Positions 1 to 8,566 of a stretch of 64,000 bases of DNA are shown piece by piece. Origin of the DNA: Candidatus Protochlamydia naegleriophila (lineage in GTDB: Bacteria > Chlamydiota > Chlamydiia > Chlamydiales > Parachlamydiaceae); assembly GCF_001499655.1 (NCBI RefSeq), contig NZ_LN879502.1:682001-746000 (forward strand), in the 5' to 3' direction. Within the stretch, counting starts at the first letter, position 1. Each line of letters starts with the position of its first letter. The notes below the pieces were generated by a model. The model was not told the origin of the DNA. It worked only from the letters and a program-made list of their open reading frames with translations, and did no database searches. Made by a program: the position numbers and the translations under genes.

Positions 1-2
1 AA

Positions 3-275
3 ATGCTTCAACAGCTAGCTTTTCGATTGCAAGAGTGGGAAATAGCAACTGAAATTGGTAACGAAATTTATCAGCAAGATCAATCAAGCGATATCGCCCT
101 TATCAATGCCCTATCTTATGCAATCATGGGACAGGCAAGGCCAGCTGTTGGTTGGCTGCGTTGCGCCGTCCAGTCGGGATTGACTAATCTTGCTTCGATT
201 GTTCGCAAACGAGAGTTCGATGCGATTCGCCATACGCCTGAATTTGAAGCGTGGCTAAAAAGTCAGCAGCTATAA
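3..275 (+). CDS. TPR-like protein, C-terminal end (5' truncated by window)
   Basis: Only about 90 codons are visible and the reading frame runs into the window edge, so the ATG at 3 is probably internal. The sequence is helical with a tetratricopeptide-like rhythm (Ala/Gly/Tyr spacing in IALINALSYAIMGQ, then a second helix pair), followed by a stretch typical of the end of a repeat protein (REFDAIRHTPEFEAW). TPR proteins act as protein-binding scaffolds. No partner or pathway is evident. A GC-rich hairpin follows the stop. Confidence 0.5.
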   Translation: MLQQLAFRLQEWEIATEIGNEIYQQDQSSDIALINALSYAIMGQARPAVGWLRCAVQSGLTNLASIVRKREFDAIRHTPEFEAWLKSQQL

Positions 276-283
276 CGTTAAAT

Positions 284-333
284 CCCCCGATTGTGTGTGT
301 AAAATCCGCGGCCGCGGAATGCACAATCAGGGG
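284..333. other. Inverted repeat with GC-only palindrome core
   Basis: Arms around 284-295 and 322-333 pair with one mismatch (cccccgattgtg against cacaatcagggg). Between them, 305-318 is a perfect 14-bp palindrome (TCCGCGGCCGCGGA) containing a NotI site and two overlapping SacII sites. It follows the stop of the TPR-like gene and could terminate it, but no T-run follows. It could also be a structured RNA or a protein-binding site. Confidence 0.45.
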
Positions 334-374
334 TAACAATGCTGCAAAGTGGAAAGTCTGCTCGCGGCACGATC

Positions 375-986
375 TTAAGATTGGGCAGAACTTGCTGCTA
401 CCTCTTCCAAGTCGAATGATTGAATGAACTGCTGTAAATCCGCTTCATTAAATTGATTTTTAGATGACAGATAGAAAAGGGTGTATAGGGTATGTTCTTT
501 AACTGTTGCAATTCCCTTTAAAATTCTTGTGCCGTGCCGGTCCTGATAAGAAAATTGAAATGATAAGGCGGGCTTGCCTTTGAATTTATTATTACTGGAA
601 GAAAACGTCTGGTTGCGGCGAAAGAGTTGTGGAGAATAAAACAGGCGGGGAACGAGATGCGTCTCGAACGTCTGCTTGAACGCTGCTTCTTCCAGAATGT
701 GTTCGTTGACAGACGGAAGGGCAAGAGCACTTAAAAGAAAGACGCCTGTTTTTGTGGAACTTGAAAAAAGATGTAAGTGGCCTTGCGCGGGAGTATTTTT
801 AAAAGGGATGTCGAATGTCATTTCGATGGCTTTATGAGGAAATGAGGCTTTCATGTGGTCGACAGGGTCAAGCGTTGTCACCCAATGCCTTGAAGATGGG
901 GTATCGGCTGCTTCTACCATGGAAACTCCTAATAAATAAGTGGCTAAGGTTAATAGTCCAACTATTTGCTTTCCTAATCTAATCAT
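375..986 (-). CDS. Hypothetical secreted protein, about 203 aa
   Basis: I do not recognise a family. The start at 986 (ATG) has a GAGG ribosome-binding site 6 bases upstream; the longer frame begins at a GTG overlapping that site, so I prefer 986. The N-terminus is a clear signal peptide: basic residues, a hydrophobic core (IVGLLTLATYLLGVSMV), then a probable cleavage after VEAA. The mature part is hydrophilic, alternating beta and alpha, with no cysteines and no repeats, so a soluble periplasmic or secreted role is likely. It stands alone on the minus strand, with about 370 bases of AT-rich sequence upstream that probably holds its promoter. Confidence 0.7.
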   Translation of the reverse strand: MIRLGKQIVGLLTLATYLLGVSMVEAADTPSSRHWVTTLDPVDHMKASFPHKAIEMTFDIPFKNTPAQGHLHLFSSSTKTGVFLLSALALPSVNEHILEEAAFKQTFETHLVPRLFYSPQLFRRNQTFSSSNNKFKGKPALSFQFSYQDRHGTRILKGIATVKEHTLYTLFYLSSKNQFNEADLQQFIQSFDLEEVAASSAQS

Positions 987-1369
987 AGCAAACCTCACAT
1001 TAAACGTTTAAAGAAGTTTAAATCAATGCCTAAGAGTTGAGAAGCAGCATCTTAAAATTTTAATGGGAAGATTGCAAACTCAAATAAATTGTTTATTGCT
1101 AATAATCAGTTGGTTGTGAATGGGGGTTTTAGGAGAGGAAAAAAACATTAATTACTTTTTAAATACAAAGAATTTTTATTGCTCTTGGGGAGATGAACGA
1201 CTATACTCGCTTTCTCTGGAGATGATAGAATAAAGAAAAGTGTAAGTGATTAAGCCTTAGGTGTGATTGGTTGATGAAATGGGCGTGGCTGCTGAAACAA
1301 CGAAACCCGAATGATGAGTTCTAAGATAGCATTAAGAGACTTGTCATCGCATTGCATAGCGATATACTC

Positions 1370-2353
1370 ATGACTGTTTTTGATTTTTTTCTTTTGGATG
1401 GTCCTTGTTCGAGGCGTTTTTTTCATGCATTTTTTTTGTTGGGTTTATTGGCCGTATTCTTAACGGGCTGTGAAACCAAGTTTGATTTGCCTGATACTCC
1501 CAGTCCGGTTCCTGAGTGCAGTCCTCCTTCTGAGGTGCGTTTAGCGCTTGTTTTGGGTGGCGGAGGTGCTCGTGGGATGGCTCATGTTGGTGTTTTAGAG
1601 GAGTTTGAGCGGGCACAGATTCCAATAGATGTCATTATCGGTTGCAGTGCTGGAAGCATTGTGGGCGCGCTATATGCCGATTATCCTCGGGCATGTTATG
1701 TGAAGCAACTACTTAAGCCGTTAAGGAAATGGGATATCTTAGATATTAATGTATGGTGCTGTCGTTATGGCTTTGTGCAAGGAGGATCGCTTAGAAAATT
1801 TCTCAGAAGGAATTTAAAAACACGTTGTTTTGAACAGTTAAGCATTCCGCTGTGTGTTGTAGCAACCGATTTATTGGAAGGGGAATTGATCTGCTTAAAT
1901 TCTGGCCCCATTATCCCTGCAGTTCATGCCTCTGCGGCCGTTCCTTTTGTTTTTACCCCTGTTTTATTGCATGACCGCCTCCTTGTAGATGGAGGTGTGG
2001 CCGATCCTGTTCCTGTTTGCATAGCTAAGAAAATGAATGCTCAAGTTGTTGTGGCAGTAGATCTGAGTGAATTGCTTCCTAAGACTTGTCCAACAAATTT
2101 GTTTGGCGTGGCGACTCGTTCGGCAGAAATTAAATTTCTGTTGCAAAGCGAGAGCTGTGTAGAGGGGGCTGATGTGATCATTCGTCCGGAAATGGGGGAT
2201 ATTGGCTTATTTGATGATCGTAACCATGAACTTGTTTATGAAGCCGGCTGCAAGGCCGCGAGGGAAGCAATTCCGCAAATTCTAGATCTTTTATCTCAAA
2301 AAGGGCTTTGGCAGGCCCCTTGTAGTGAGTCTTGTGTGATTAATGGGTTCTAG
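1370..2353 (+). CDS. Patatin-like phospholipase, probable lipoprotein
   Basis: Patatin-family serine lipid hydrolase, expected to cleave acyl esters of phospholipids. From the ATG at 1370 (327 aa) the N-terminus is hydrophobic and ends in a lipobox (LTGC, Cys34), so the enzyme is probably anchored to a membrane. The oxyanion loop is GGGGARG, the nucleophile elbow is GCSAGS (Ser93), and the Asp of the catalytic dyad sits in LVDGGVADPVPV, as in bacterial RssA/YlbK proteins. A TTG at 1352 is in frame but has no convincing ribosome-binding site. It is monocistronic between intergenic stretches. Bacterial patatins can be secreted lipases (ExoU-like), but this size and layout fit the housekeeping or envelope class better. 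Confidence 0.85.
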   Translation: MTVFDFFLLDGPCSRRFFHAFFLLGLLAVFLTGCETKFDLPDTPSPVPECSPPSEVRLALVLGGGGARGMAHVGVLEEFERAQIPIDVIIGCSAGSIVGALYADYPRACYVKQLLKPLRKWDILDINVWCCRYGFVQGGSLRKFLRRNLKTRCFEQLSIPLCVVATDLLEGELICLNSGPIIPAVHASAAVPFVFTPVLLHDRLLVDGGVADPVPVCIAKKMNAQVVVAVDLSELLPKTCPTNLFGVATRSAEIKFLLQSESCVEGADVIIRPEMGDIGLFDDRNHELVYEAGCKAAREAIPQILDLLSQKGLWQAPCSESCVINGF

Positions 2354-2485
2354 CTGAGGTGTGATGCAAGAGCGTAAGGATTTGATCTTTCCCTTGAGTT
2401 TCTTTTTTGCCTTCAAATAATCCCCATTTTTTCAGTCACTCTCTGCGCTAATAGAGGTAAAGATAAGTTTCATGTGTGGTTACAA

Positions 2486-2707
2486 TTAAGCAATATATAA
2501 TTTGTCGTTTAGATCTCCTAAAGCCATCCAAGAAATGCTTCCATTTGGAATCTCTTCGAAATATACATCGAGATCATGAGAGGGTAGTTGTTTTACGAAT
2601 CTGGATCAGACTCGCTATTCGTAAATAGGATTGGATAAAGCTGGCTCTTCCGGTTTATTTCTAGTGGCCCGCCGCTCTTCGCTTAGCAGCTCATAACGGC
2701 GGTCCAT
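2486..2707 (-). pseudogene. Decayed small ORF downstream of htrA
   Basis: Read on the minus strand from an ATG at 2707, the frame gives 30 protein-like residues (rich in Glu/Arg, ending NPIYE). It then meets TAG and TGA within four codons, then continues in the same frame for another 38 sense codons with protein-like composition (for example YFEEIPNGSISWMALGDL) to a TAA at 2486. A neighbouring frame bridges the gap with a short Ser/Asp-rich stretch. This fits a small gene broken by two compensating indels. It begins 19 bases after the htrA stop. The family is unknown and it could be chance, since it is short. Confidence 0.35.
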
Positions 2708-2726
2708 GTCTGAATTTTTTAGATGC

Positions 2727-4205
2727 CTACTCTGAGCGCAAAGAGACAAACAAGTAGGTATTGCCCTGTTTGATTTGTAAGAGAATGGGGCGGTTCTGAG
2801 GAGTCATTTGCAAAGCATTATTGTACTGCTCAATGCTTTCAACCTTTTGACGGTTGACAGCCATGATTAGAGCGCCTTTTTTCAAACCGGCAAAATTTGC
2901 AGCAGAATTCGGATTAACTTTTGTAATCACAACACCTTTTTCTTCGCCGTAGCCCAAATTTTGCGCAATTTCGGGGGTTAAGTTGCCCACCTCAATACCT
3001 AACTGGCTCTTTTGAGTGTCTCTAACGATTGTTTTTTCTTCGGAAAAGTCACCAATTTCTAGCGGCAGCTGAATGTTCTTCTCCTTGCGCAAAATAGTTA
3101 GAGTAACGCGTGTTCCAGGCTTCATGCGGTAAATGGCATTGCGTAAATTGGCCGCATTTGCGACAGGTTGATCATCGATTTTCAAAATGATGTCTTCGAC
3201 TTGGATGCCAGCCTTTTCGGCAGGTGAATTTTTTACAATGTTGGCCACAAGCGCACCTTCAATCTTGTTCAATCCAAAGGCCTGCGCTAAATTGTAATCA
3301 ATTGATTGCAAGGAGACGCCTAAAAAGCCGCGAGACACTTTGCCGTCGGCCAGAATTTCATCCATTACGTGTTTGGCCATGTTGCTTGGGATTGAGAAGC
3401 CGATTCCCATGTAACCTGAAGAGGTATTTGTTGCAATGGCAGTATTGATGCCAATGACTTCTCCGTCTAATGTGAGAAGAGGGCCGCCAGAATTGCCTCG
3501 GTTGATCGAAGCATCGGTTTGGATAAAGTCTTCATAGCGCACAATGTCTAAGTTATTCCGGCTTTTAGCACTGACGACGCCGACTGTTAGAGTGGCTTGT
3601 AAGCCGAATGGATTGCCGATTGCAGCCACCCACTGCCCAACTTCTAAGTCATCTGAATTGCCCAAGGATAGATGGGGCAAATTGCTGGCATCGATTTTAA
3701 TCAGAGCTAAGTCACTATTGGTATCTTCTCCCAGTACCTTAGCCGAGAATTCTCTGCCATCAGTCAGCTGAACTGAGATGCTTGTCATATCATGGACGAC
3801 GTGGCTATTGGTTAGAATATAACCATCTGGGCTTACAATGACTCCCGATGCTTGCCCAGAAAAGGGCTGAGAACGGGAATCGCGTTTGGGTAGTCCGAAA
3901 AAGCCCCACAGATCTTCTCCTCCAAAAAAATCAAAGTAGTTTTCGGATTGACTATCTCCACCGTATAATTGTGGCCTTTTTTTACTTTGAACTTTGATCG
4001 AAACGACAGCGGGAATAGCTTTTTTGGCTACGCCTCTAAAATCAGCCACGGTTTCTTTATTGGAAAGGCGTTTGATATCTTCTGTACGATTGCCATTTAG
4101 CTCCTGTGTTTGATTGCGATCGCTTGCCATAAATGAAGAGGCTACAAAAGCGACACCTGAGCAAAGAATAGCTAATTTGAAAAATAATGAAGTTCGATCT
4201 GTCAT
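2727..4205 (-). CDS. htrA: Periplasmic serine protease/chaperone HtrA (DegP/DegQ)
   Basis: Trypsin-fold periplasmic protease that degrades or refolds misfolded envelope proteins. In chlamydiae HtrA is also reported to be secreted into the host. The 492-aa frame starts at 4205 behind a strong AAGGAG site. A signal/anchor segment covers residues 8-27. The catalytic triad is visible: His135 (TNSHVV), Asp165 (SDLALIK) and Ser239 (GNSGGP). Two PDZ domains follow: the first from about residue 295 (FLGVSLQSIDY), the second from about 400 (LGIEVGNLTPE). A Gly/Phe-rich insert at about 80-105 matches the DegP LA loop region. Length and order are typical of DegP/DegQ. Confidence 0.96.
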   Translation of the reverse strand: MTDRTSLFFKLAILCSGVAFVASSFMASDRNQTQELNGNRTEDIKRLSNKETVADFRGVAKKAIPAVVSIKVQSKKRPQLYGGDSQSENYFDFFGGEDLWGFFGLPKRDSRSQPFSGQASGVIVSPDGYILTNSHVVHDMTSISVQLTDGREFSAKVLGEDTNSDLALIKIDASNLPHLSLGNSDDLEVGQWVAAIGNPFGLQATLTVGVVSAKSRNNLDIVRYEDFIQTDASINRGNSGGPLLTLDGEVIGINTAIATNTSSGYMGIGFSIPSNMAKHVMDEILADGKVSRGFLGVSLQSIDYNLAQAFGLNKIEGALVANIVKNSPAEKAGIQVEDIILKIDDQPVANAANLRNAIYRMKPGTRVTLTILRKEKNIQLPLEIGDFSEEKTIVRDTQKSQLGIEVGNLTPEIAQNLGYGEEKGVVITKVNPNSAANFAGLKKGALIMAVNRQKVESIEQYNNALQMTPQNRPILLQIKQGNTYLFVSLRSE

Positions 4206-4467
4206 TGTTCTTCTCCTTGTTTGACGTGAATTCCACTTTTTTACTCGTTTTTTTCTCGATTTGTCAAGCCGAACCTCTATCGAAGAAAAAGGGTAAAGAG
4301 CTTGACAATCCTAACAGGCCAGCCACTACCTTAGGACCGGATTAGCAAAAGCAGAGTCGCTAAACTTTTATAATTAAGTGCATTGATGCAATCTTTATAA
4401 ATCTTTTAAATAAATTTTAATGAATTGTTTTAGATTATTAGTAACAAATAAAAAACAAGGAGACCAG

Positions 4468-5370
4468 ATGAGCTACCCCTATAATGTTACACAGTATCCA
4501 ACGCTTTATCCTAATCTATACACGCCTTCGGCACCTTTTCAAGAAATGCCTTTAGAAATGCCTCAGACAACTTACCCGATTCCAACATACTCACAAACTT
4601 ACCAGACTGGCTTTAACCCTTATATGCCACAGACTGTAAGACCTGTTCTAACGCAAGCCATGAATACAGCAACCAACCAGTTATTGGCTAAAGCACAAGA
4701 AGCTGCTTCTTCTGTCTTGCCTGTCAATGAGCCCTTGCATTTTCAACAAGCTCAAGCCCAACCTCGTGACAATAACGTGGTAGCCGCTCCCCTTTACGTC
4801 GATTTATCTCGCAGAGAATACAATGTCTTTTCTAGCCGCAGCGACAATCACTACCATATGAATAATGAAGGGAAAGATGATACAGGAATGCGTGCTTTTG
4901 CGGTTGTTGCTGGCTTGATTGTTGCAGGTGTTTCTGCTTATTTCTTGGGCAAGGCTATTGCTCAGAATGAAGACGAGCAGGAAGGAAGCGTCAAGTTTCA
5001 AACGTTAAAAGATCGATGGGAGACAAATAAAGAAGTTTATAATGCACAAGACGGGATATTGGTCGACATGATCGATCAGGTCGCTGATAAAACGAGTGCA
5101 ATTTTAAGCCGTCAGCAGACGAATAGAACGCATAAGATTGCGATGGTAGCGCTCTTCTTTTTAAGCGGATCAATGGCTGTTGCTGGTGGTTTAATGGCAT
5201 CTAGCCTGCTAATGGGCGCAGGCCTTGTAACAGGAGCTGCGGCTGGTGTATTTGCACTATACAAGCTTGGATACAATTACTTCAGCAAGCGCGATACAAA
5301 AGATGCACAAGAAATCCACGATAATTTGTCTCAAATTATGCAACGCCAAATGCTTTTACAGGTTGTTTAA
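4468..5370 (+). CDS. Membrane protein with two hydrophobic hairpins, Inc-like
   Basis: No family recognised. I place the start at 4468 because AAGGAG lies 7 bases upstream; the frame is open from 4420 but has no site there. The first 110 residues are rich in Pro, Tyr, Gln and Thr and low in charge. One hydrophobic segment follows (AFAVVAGLIVAGVSAYFLGKA), then about 60 polar residues, then a long bilobed hydrophobic region (IAMVALFFLSGSMAVAGGLM onward to VFALYKLGYNYF), and a helical tail. Paired, closely spaced transmembrane segments without a signal peptide resemble chlamydial inclusion-membrane (Inc) proteins. That assignment is inference from shape only. A strong terminator follows. Confidence 0.75.
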   Translation: MSYPYNVTQYPTLYPNLYTPSAPFQEMPLEMPQTTYPIPTYSQTYQTGFNPYMPQTVRPVLTQAMNTATNQLLAKAQEAASSVLPVNEPLHFQQAQAQPRDNNVVAAPLYVDLSRREYNVFSSRSDNHYHMNNEGKDDTGMRAFAVVAGLIVAGVSAYFLGKAIAQNEDEQEGSVKFQTLKDRWETNKEVYNAQDGILVDMIDQVADKTSAILSRQQTNRTHKIAMVALFFLSGSMAVAGGLMASSLLMGAGLVTGAAAGVFALYKLGYNYFSKRDTKDAQEIHDNLSQIMQRQMLLQVV

Positions 5371-5386
5371 TTGTTAAACCAATTCA

Positions 5387-5419
5387 GCAAAAAGGGCAGG
5401 TGTTTCCTGCCCTTTTTGC
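5387..5419. terminator. Bidirectional intrinsic terminator
   Basis: Perfect 14-bp stem (gcaaaaagggcagg against cctgccctttttgc) with a 5-base loop. The stem ends give an A-tract on the left and a T-tract on the right, so it can serve both the membrane-protein gene to the left and the convergent M20 gene to the right. Confidence 0.9.
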
Positions 5420-5428
5420 TTTAATGGA

Positions 5429-6847
5429 TTAATTATTGCTCAGAGGTGCTTTTGGTGGGTGCTCGGCCAGTAATTCAATGGCTCTTGCTATGATGAGCAT
5501 TCCTTTTTCAAGGCGGTCCACTCCAAAATGTTCATTGGGTGCGTGGATTTGATCCGTTGTCAATCCAAGCCCAAGCAGGATGACTTCACCACTGCATGCG
5601 GCTGCTAATTCGGGGACAATGGGAATCGATGCTCCCTCAAATATAAATTCGCAAGGCACTCCAAAGACTTCTTGGAAAGCGGTGGAAAAAGATTTAACGA
5701 CTTGTGCCTGCGAGCTTACTCTCACAGCCTTTCCTTGCCCTTGATGAATATTGACGCGCACTTGAATTCCTTGGGGGGCGACTTCTTTTAAATGATTTTC
5801 GATCAGTTTGGCGATTGTTTCAGGATTTTGATTGGGAACGAGCCTGCAGGAGAGTTTTGCAAAAGCTTTGGCAGGAATCACCGTTTTAAAACCTTTGCCT
5901 GTATAGCCGCCATGAATGCCATTAATTTCAAGAGTTGGCCTTACCCAAGCTCGTTCTAAAGCCGTACGGTCTTTTTCTCCGCCTCCAGGATAGGCGCCGG
6001 TCACGTTTTGATAGTCTGCTAGATCAAGGTGGAAAGAGACTAAAGAACGCTCTTCTAAAGACATTTCTTCGACGTTGTCGTAAAAACCAGGAACTGTGAT
6101 TTTTCCTTTAGCGTCTCGCAAGGAGGCAAGCATGCTTACTAAGGCATGAATGGGATTGATGACAATGCCGCCATGTGAGCCTGAATGGAGATCTGTATGA
6201 GAACCTTGGACTTCAACTTCCATGGTCAGGATGCCTCGGATCCCGAGCGTAACGGCTGGGATCTGTGCATCGCGCAGGCCTAAATCGACAATCGCCACAT
6301 AATCAGATTGTAAAGGAACTTTTTTTGCAGCGAGTAGGCGAGAGAGTCCGGCACTGCCCATCTCTTCTTCCCCTTCGATACAAAGCTTGACATTAAGGGG
6401 AAGCTTGCCATGCTGGTCGATATAGAATTTTAAGGCTTGCAGAACGTAAAAACACTGTCCTTTATTGTCCTGAGCGCCTCTTGCATATACTTCCCCTTCC
6501 CTAAGAGTTGGATTAAAGGGATCGGATAGCCATTCATTGAGAGGATCGACTGGCTGAACATCGTAGTGATTGTAAATGAGCAGGGTCGGTTTATCGGGTC
6601 CGGCTTCTAAGTTAGATGCAAAAATAACGGGATGTTCATTCGTCGGCCAAAGTTCGACAGAAAAACGAAGGGCTTTTAAATAATTCATAATCCAGTCAGC
6701 ACAGGCCTGCATGGATTCTTTAAACTGAGGTTCGGAGCTGATGCTTGGAAAACTTAAAAAAGTGTAATAATCTTGAAGCCATTCAGTTCGATGTTGGTCG
6801 ATGAGCTTCTTCATTTCAGCCAAGCTATTAGGGATGGGTGTGACCAT
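5429..6847 (-). CDS. M20 family metallopeptidase (dipeptidase)
   Basis: Zinc-dependent exopeptidase of the ArgE/DapE/CPG2 family, most like cytosolic dipeptidases of the carnosinase/PepV-like group. I chose 6847 as start because AAGGA is spaced 7 bases from that ATG; the upstream extension to 6901 runs through a repeated motif. Metal ligands are visible: H-x-D in YNHYDVQPVDP, the bridging Asp in RGAQDNKGQ, the catalytic Glu-Glu in EGEEEMGS, and a late His in QIHAPNEHFG. The central dimerisation domain contains the usual SHTDLHSGSHGG segment. At 472 aa it is normal length. It probably recycles di- and tripeptides taken from the host. Confidence 0.92.
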   Translation of the reverse strand: MVTPIPNSLAEMKKLIDQHRTEWLQDYYTFLSFPSISSEPQFKESMQACADWIMNYLKALRFSVELWPTNEHPVIFASNLEAGPDKPTLLIYNHYDVQPVDPLNEWLSDPFNPTLREGEVYARGAQDNKGQCFYVLQALKFYIDQHGKLPLNVKLCIEGEEEMGSAGLSRLLAAKKVPLQSDYVAIVDLGLRDAQIPAVTLGIRGILTMEVEVQGSHTDLHSGSHGGIVINPIHALVSMLASLRDAKGKITVPGFYDNVEEMSLEERSLVSFHLDLADYQNVTGAYPGGGEKDRTALERAWVRPTLEINGIHGGYTGKGFKTVIPAKAFAKLSCRLVPNQNPETIAKLIENHLKEVAPQGIQVRVNIHQGQGKAVRVSSQAQVVKSFSTAFQEVFGVPCEFIFEGASIPIVPELAAACSGEVILLGLGLTTDQIHAPNEHFGVDRLEKGMLIIARAIELLAEHPPKAPLSNN

Positions 6848-6880
6848 AATAGTATCCTTATCTGACATCTTTTTCATACT

Positions 6881-6901
6881 AGGGCGTGTTGTCAAATTCA
6901 T
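6881..6901 (+). repeat. 21-bp dispersed motif, copy 1
   Basis: The sequence here (agggcgtgttgtcaaattc...) matches 49692-49712 in 15 of the first 17 positions, on the same strand. The second copy belongs to an imperfect inverted repeat. It may be a relic of an insertion-sequence end. It lies just upstream of the M20 start and explains why that frame extends further without being coding. Confidence 0.3.
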
Positions 6902-6985
6902 AATGCCTACATGTAAGATTATTTCCTAGGTAGGTTGAAGCAAAAACTGTAGGTAGTATTTTATAGTATTCCCAAAGTTTTTGCT

Positions 6986-8338
6986 TCAAGCTGCCTGGAA
7001 AGAACTTAAATAAAAAAGGGCTCCGCTGCCTGCTATCAATGCAATAAAATAAAGCCAAAGCCATTTTTTGACGCGGCGATGATGCTGTCTGACGAGTTGT
7101 GGATTGGCAATGGCGGCTTCTAAAAATTGAATGCGTTGTTGAATGCTAAAGTGATGCCAACTTGGATGATTGTGAGAATTACCTGTGACGATACCAATGC
7201 GATCGAGGGCTTGAATGAGATAGCTTGGCGGAAGGGTATGCTCAAAAATGTGAAGGTCGGCCTGTCTTTCAAACAAACGGGAAAAAAAGCCGAAGATTAG
7301 GCGGAAATAGAGAGCTAGCAGAAGAGCGTAGCATCCAAATAAAAGAGCCGTTACAAGGATCTCCCCACTCTTTTCTGAAATATCCATCAAATTCAAAGTA
7401 ATGAGATAGCGATTTAAAAAGAGCAAGCCGGCTGCTCCAGCAAGAAGCATGCCCATCAAAATAAAAGGGTAAATCAGCAAGTGCCTGTAGCGATTATGTC
7501 CGATTTCATGAACGAGAATGGCCTCGATTTCTTCTTTTTGAAAGCGTGCTAATAAGGGAGGAGTAAACATAATATAGCGTGTAAATGGGAAGATGCCGAT
7601 GATTCCAGCTGTGAAGTGATGTTTCATGATCATCCACATGTAGATTCCAGCATGCTTAAAACGGAGGCTTTCGCAAACCTTTTCTAAATGTTCCATTAAG
7701 TCCTTATTTTGAATGGGTTGACATTGCCAACATCTTATCATGAGGGGAGGCATGATCCCAATAGCAATTGTCAAGAGAGTGAGGCTGATTCCAACCAGAA
7801 GAACTCCTTGCAAAAGAGTATTCGATGCATGCATAAATCGATACCAAGCGGGAAATTGACCCAGAATGTCGAACACAAAGCTAAAGATGAGAAAGGGGAG
7901 GCAAAAGGGAACGATGAATAACAGTTGATTGACTGCTTGTTTCCACGCATGTTTGGCTGAATGGCGAAAGACGAGAAGATGTTGCCAATAGTGAGCCCAG
8001 CCAAGGCCTCCTAAATAGAGCATAAGCGCAAAAAGTGTAAAAGGAGTGGTAAAAGATCCAATCATCCATACGCGTTGAGCTCCCAAGCCAATATGATAGA
8101 TGCTCAAAAACACAAGCAGCTCTACTTGGACGAGTAAGGAATAAGCATTGCGAAGGCGTTGATTGCTTTGCGACCACCACCTAGCTTGCAGATATAAAAT
8201 AAGGATTAGAAACAAATAAAGGAGCAGCCCCCATTCAAAACCTTCTTGAGGAGTCGTTCCCCACATCTGAGGCTGTAAATCGGGAACATAATTCAGCAGT
8301 GCTAATACAAGCAGCATAAAAAATAGATTGGCAAACAT
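6986..8338 (-). CDS. M48 family membrane metalloprotease
   Basis: Integral membrane zinc protease of the HtpX/Ste24 (CAAX protease) family. The HExxH motif is HEIGH at residues 277-281, and the third ligand Glu lies in FERQADLHIFE about 70 residues later. Several transmembrane helices precede the active site (residues 1-20, 38-52, 65-85 and more), one pair follows, and a final helix ends the protein (WLWLYFIALIAGSGALFY). At 450 aa it is longer than HtpX (about 290 aa) and closer to Ste24. A role in membrane protein quality control is likely. It is transcribed toward the M20 gene with about 140 bases between and could share its message. Confidence 0.9.
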   Translation of the reverse strand: MFANLFFMLLVLALLNYVPDLQPQMWGTTPQEGFEWGLLLYLFLILILYLQARWWSQSNQRLRNAYSLLVQVELLVFLSIYHIGLGAQRVWMIGSFTTPFTLFALMLYLGGLGWAHYWQHLLVFRHSAKHAWKQAVNQLLFIVPFCLPFLIFSFVFDILGQFPAWYRFMHASNTLLQGVLLVGISLTLLTIAIGIMPPLMIRCWQCQPIQNKDLMEHLEKVCESLRFKHAGIYMWMIMKHHFTAGIIGIFPFTRYIMFTPPLLARFQKEEIEAILVHEIGHNRYRHLLIYPFILMGMLLAGAAGLLFLNRYLITLNLMDISEKSGEILVTALLFGCYALLLALYFRLIFGFFSRLFERQADLHIFEHTLPPSYLIQALDRIGIVTGNSHNHPSWHHFSIQQRIQFLEAAIANPQLVRQHHRRVKKWLWLYFIALIAGSGALFYLSSFQAA

Positions 8339-8566
8339 CGCACCATTGACCCTTTTAGACTAAAATCCAAAGTTCAAATTAAGATTCATCCTTGGAGCCA
8401 ATGCTCACTTAAGATCGATCATCCGATTTCTTGTTCGTTCTTTAATCCTTGATGACACCATAGTGAATCATATTTATTTAATCAAATAATGAAAGATATT
8501 GTTTGAAAATAGTGTGTTATTTAATATCGGATCACGATTTTGTATTTTAATAATTTATAGGTTTAT

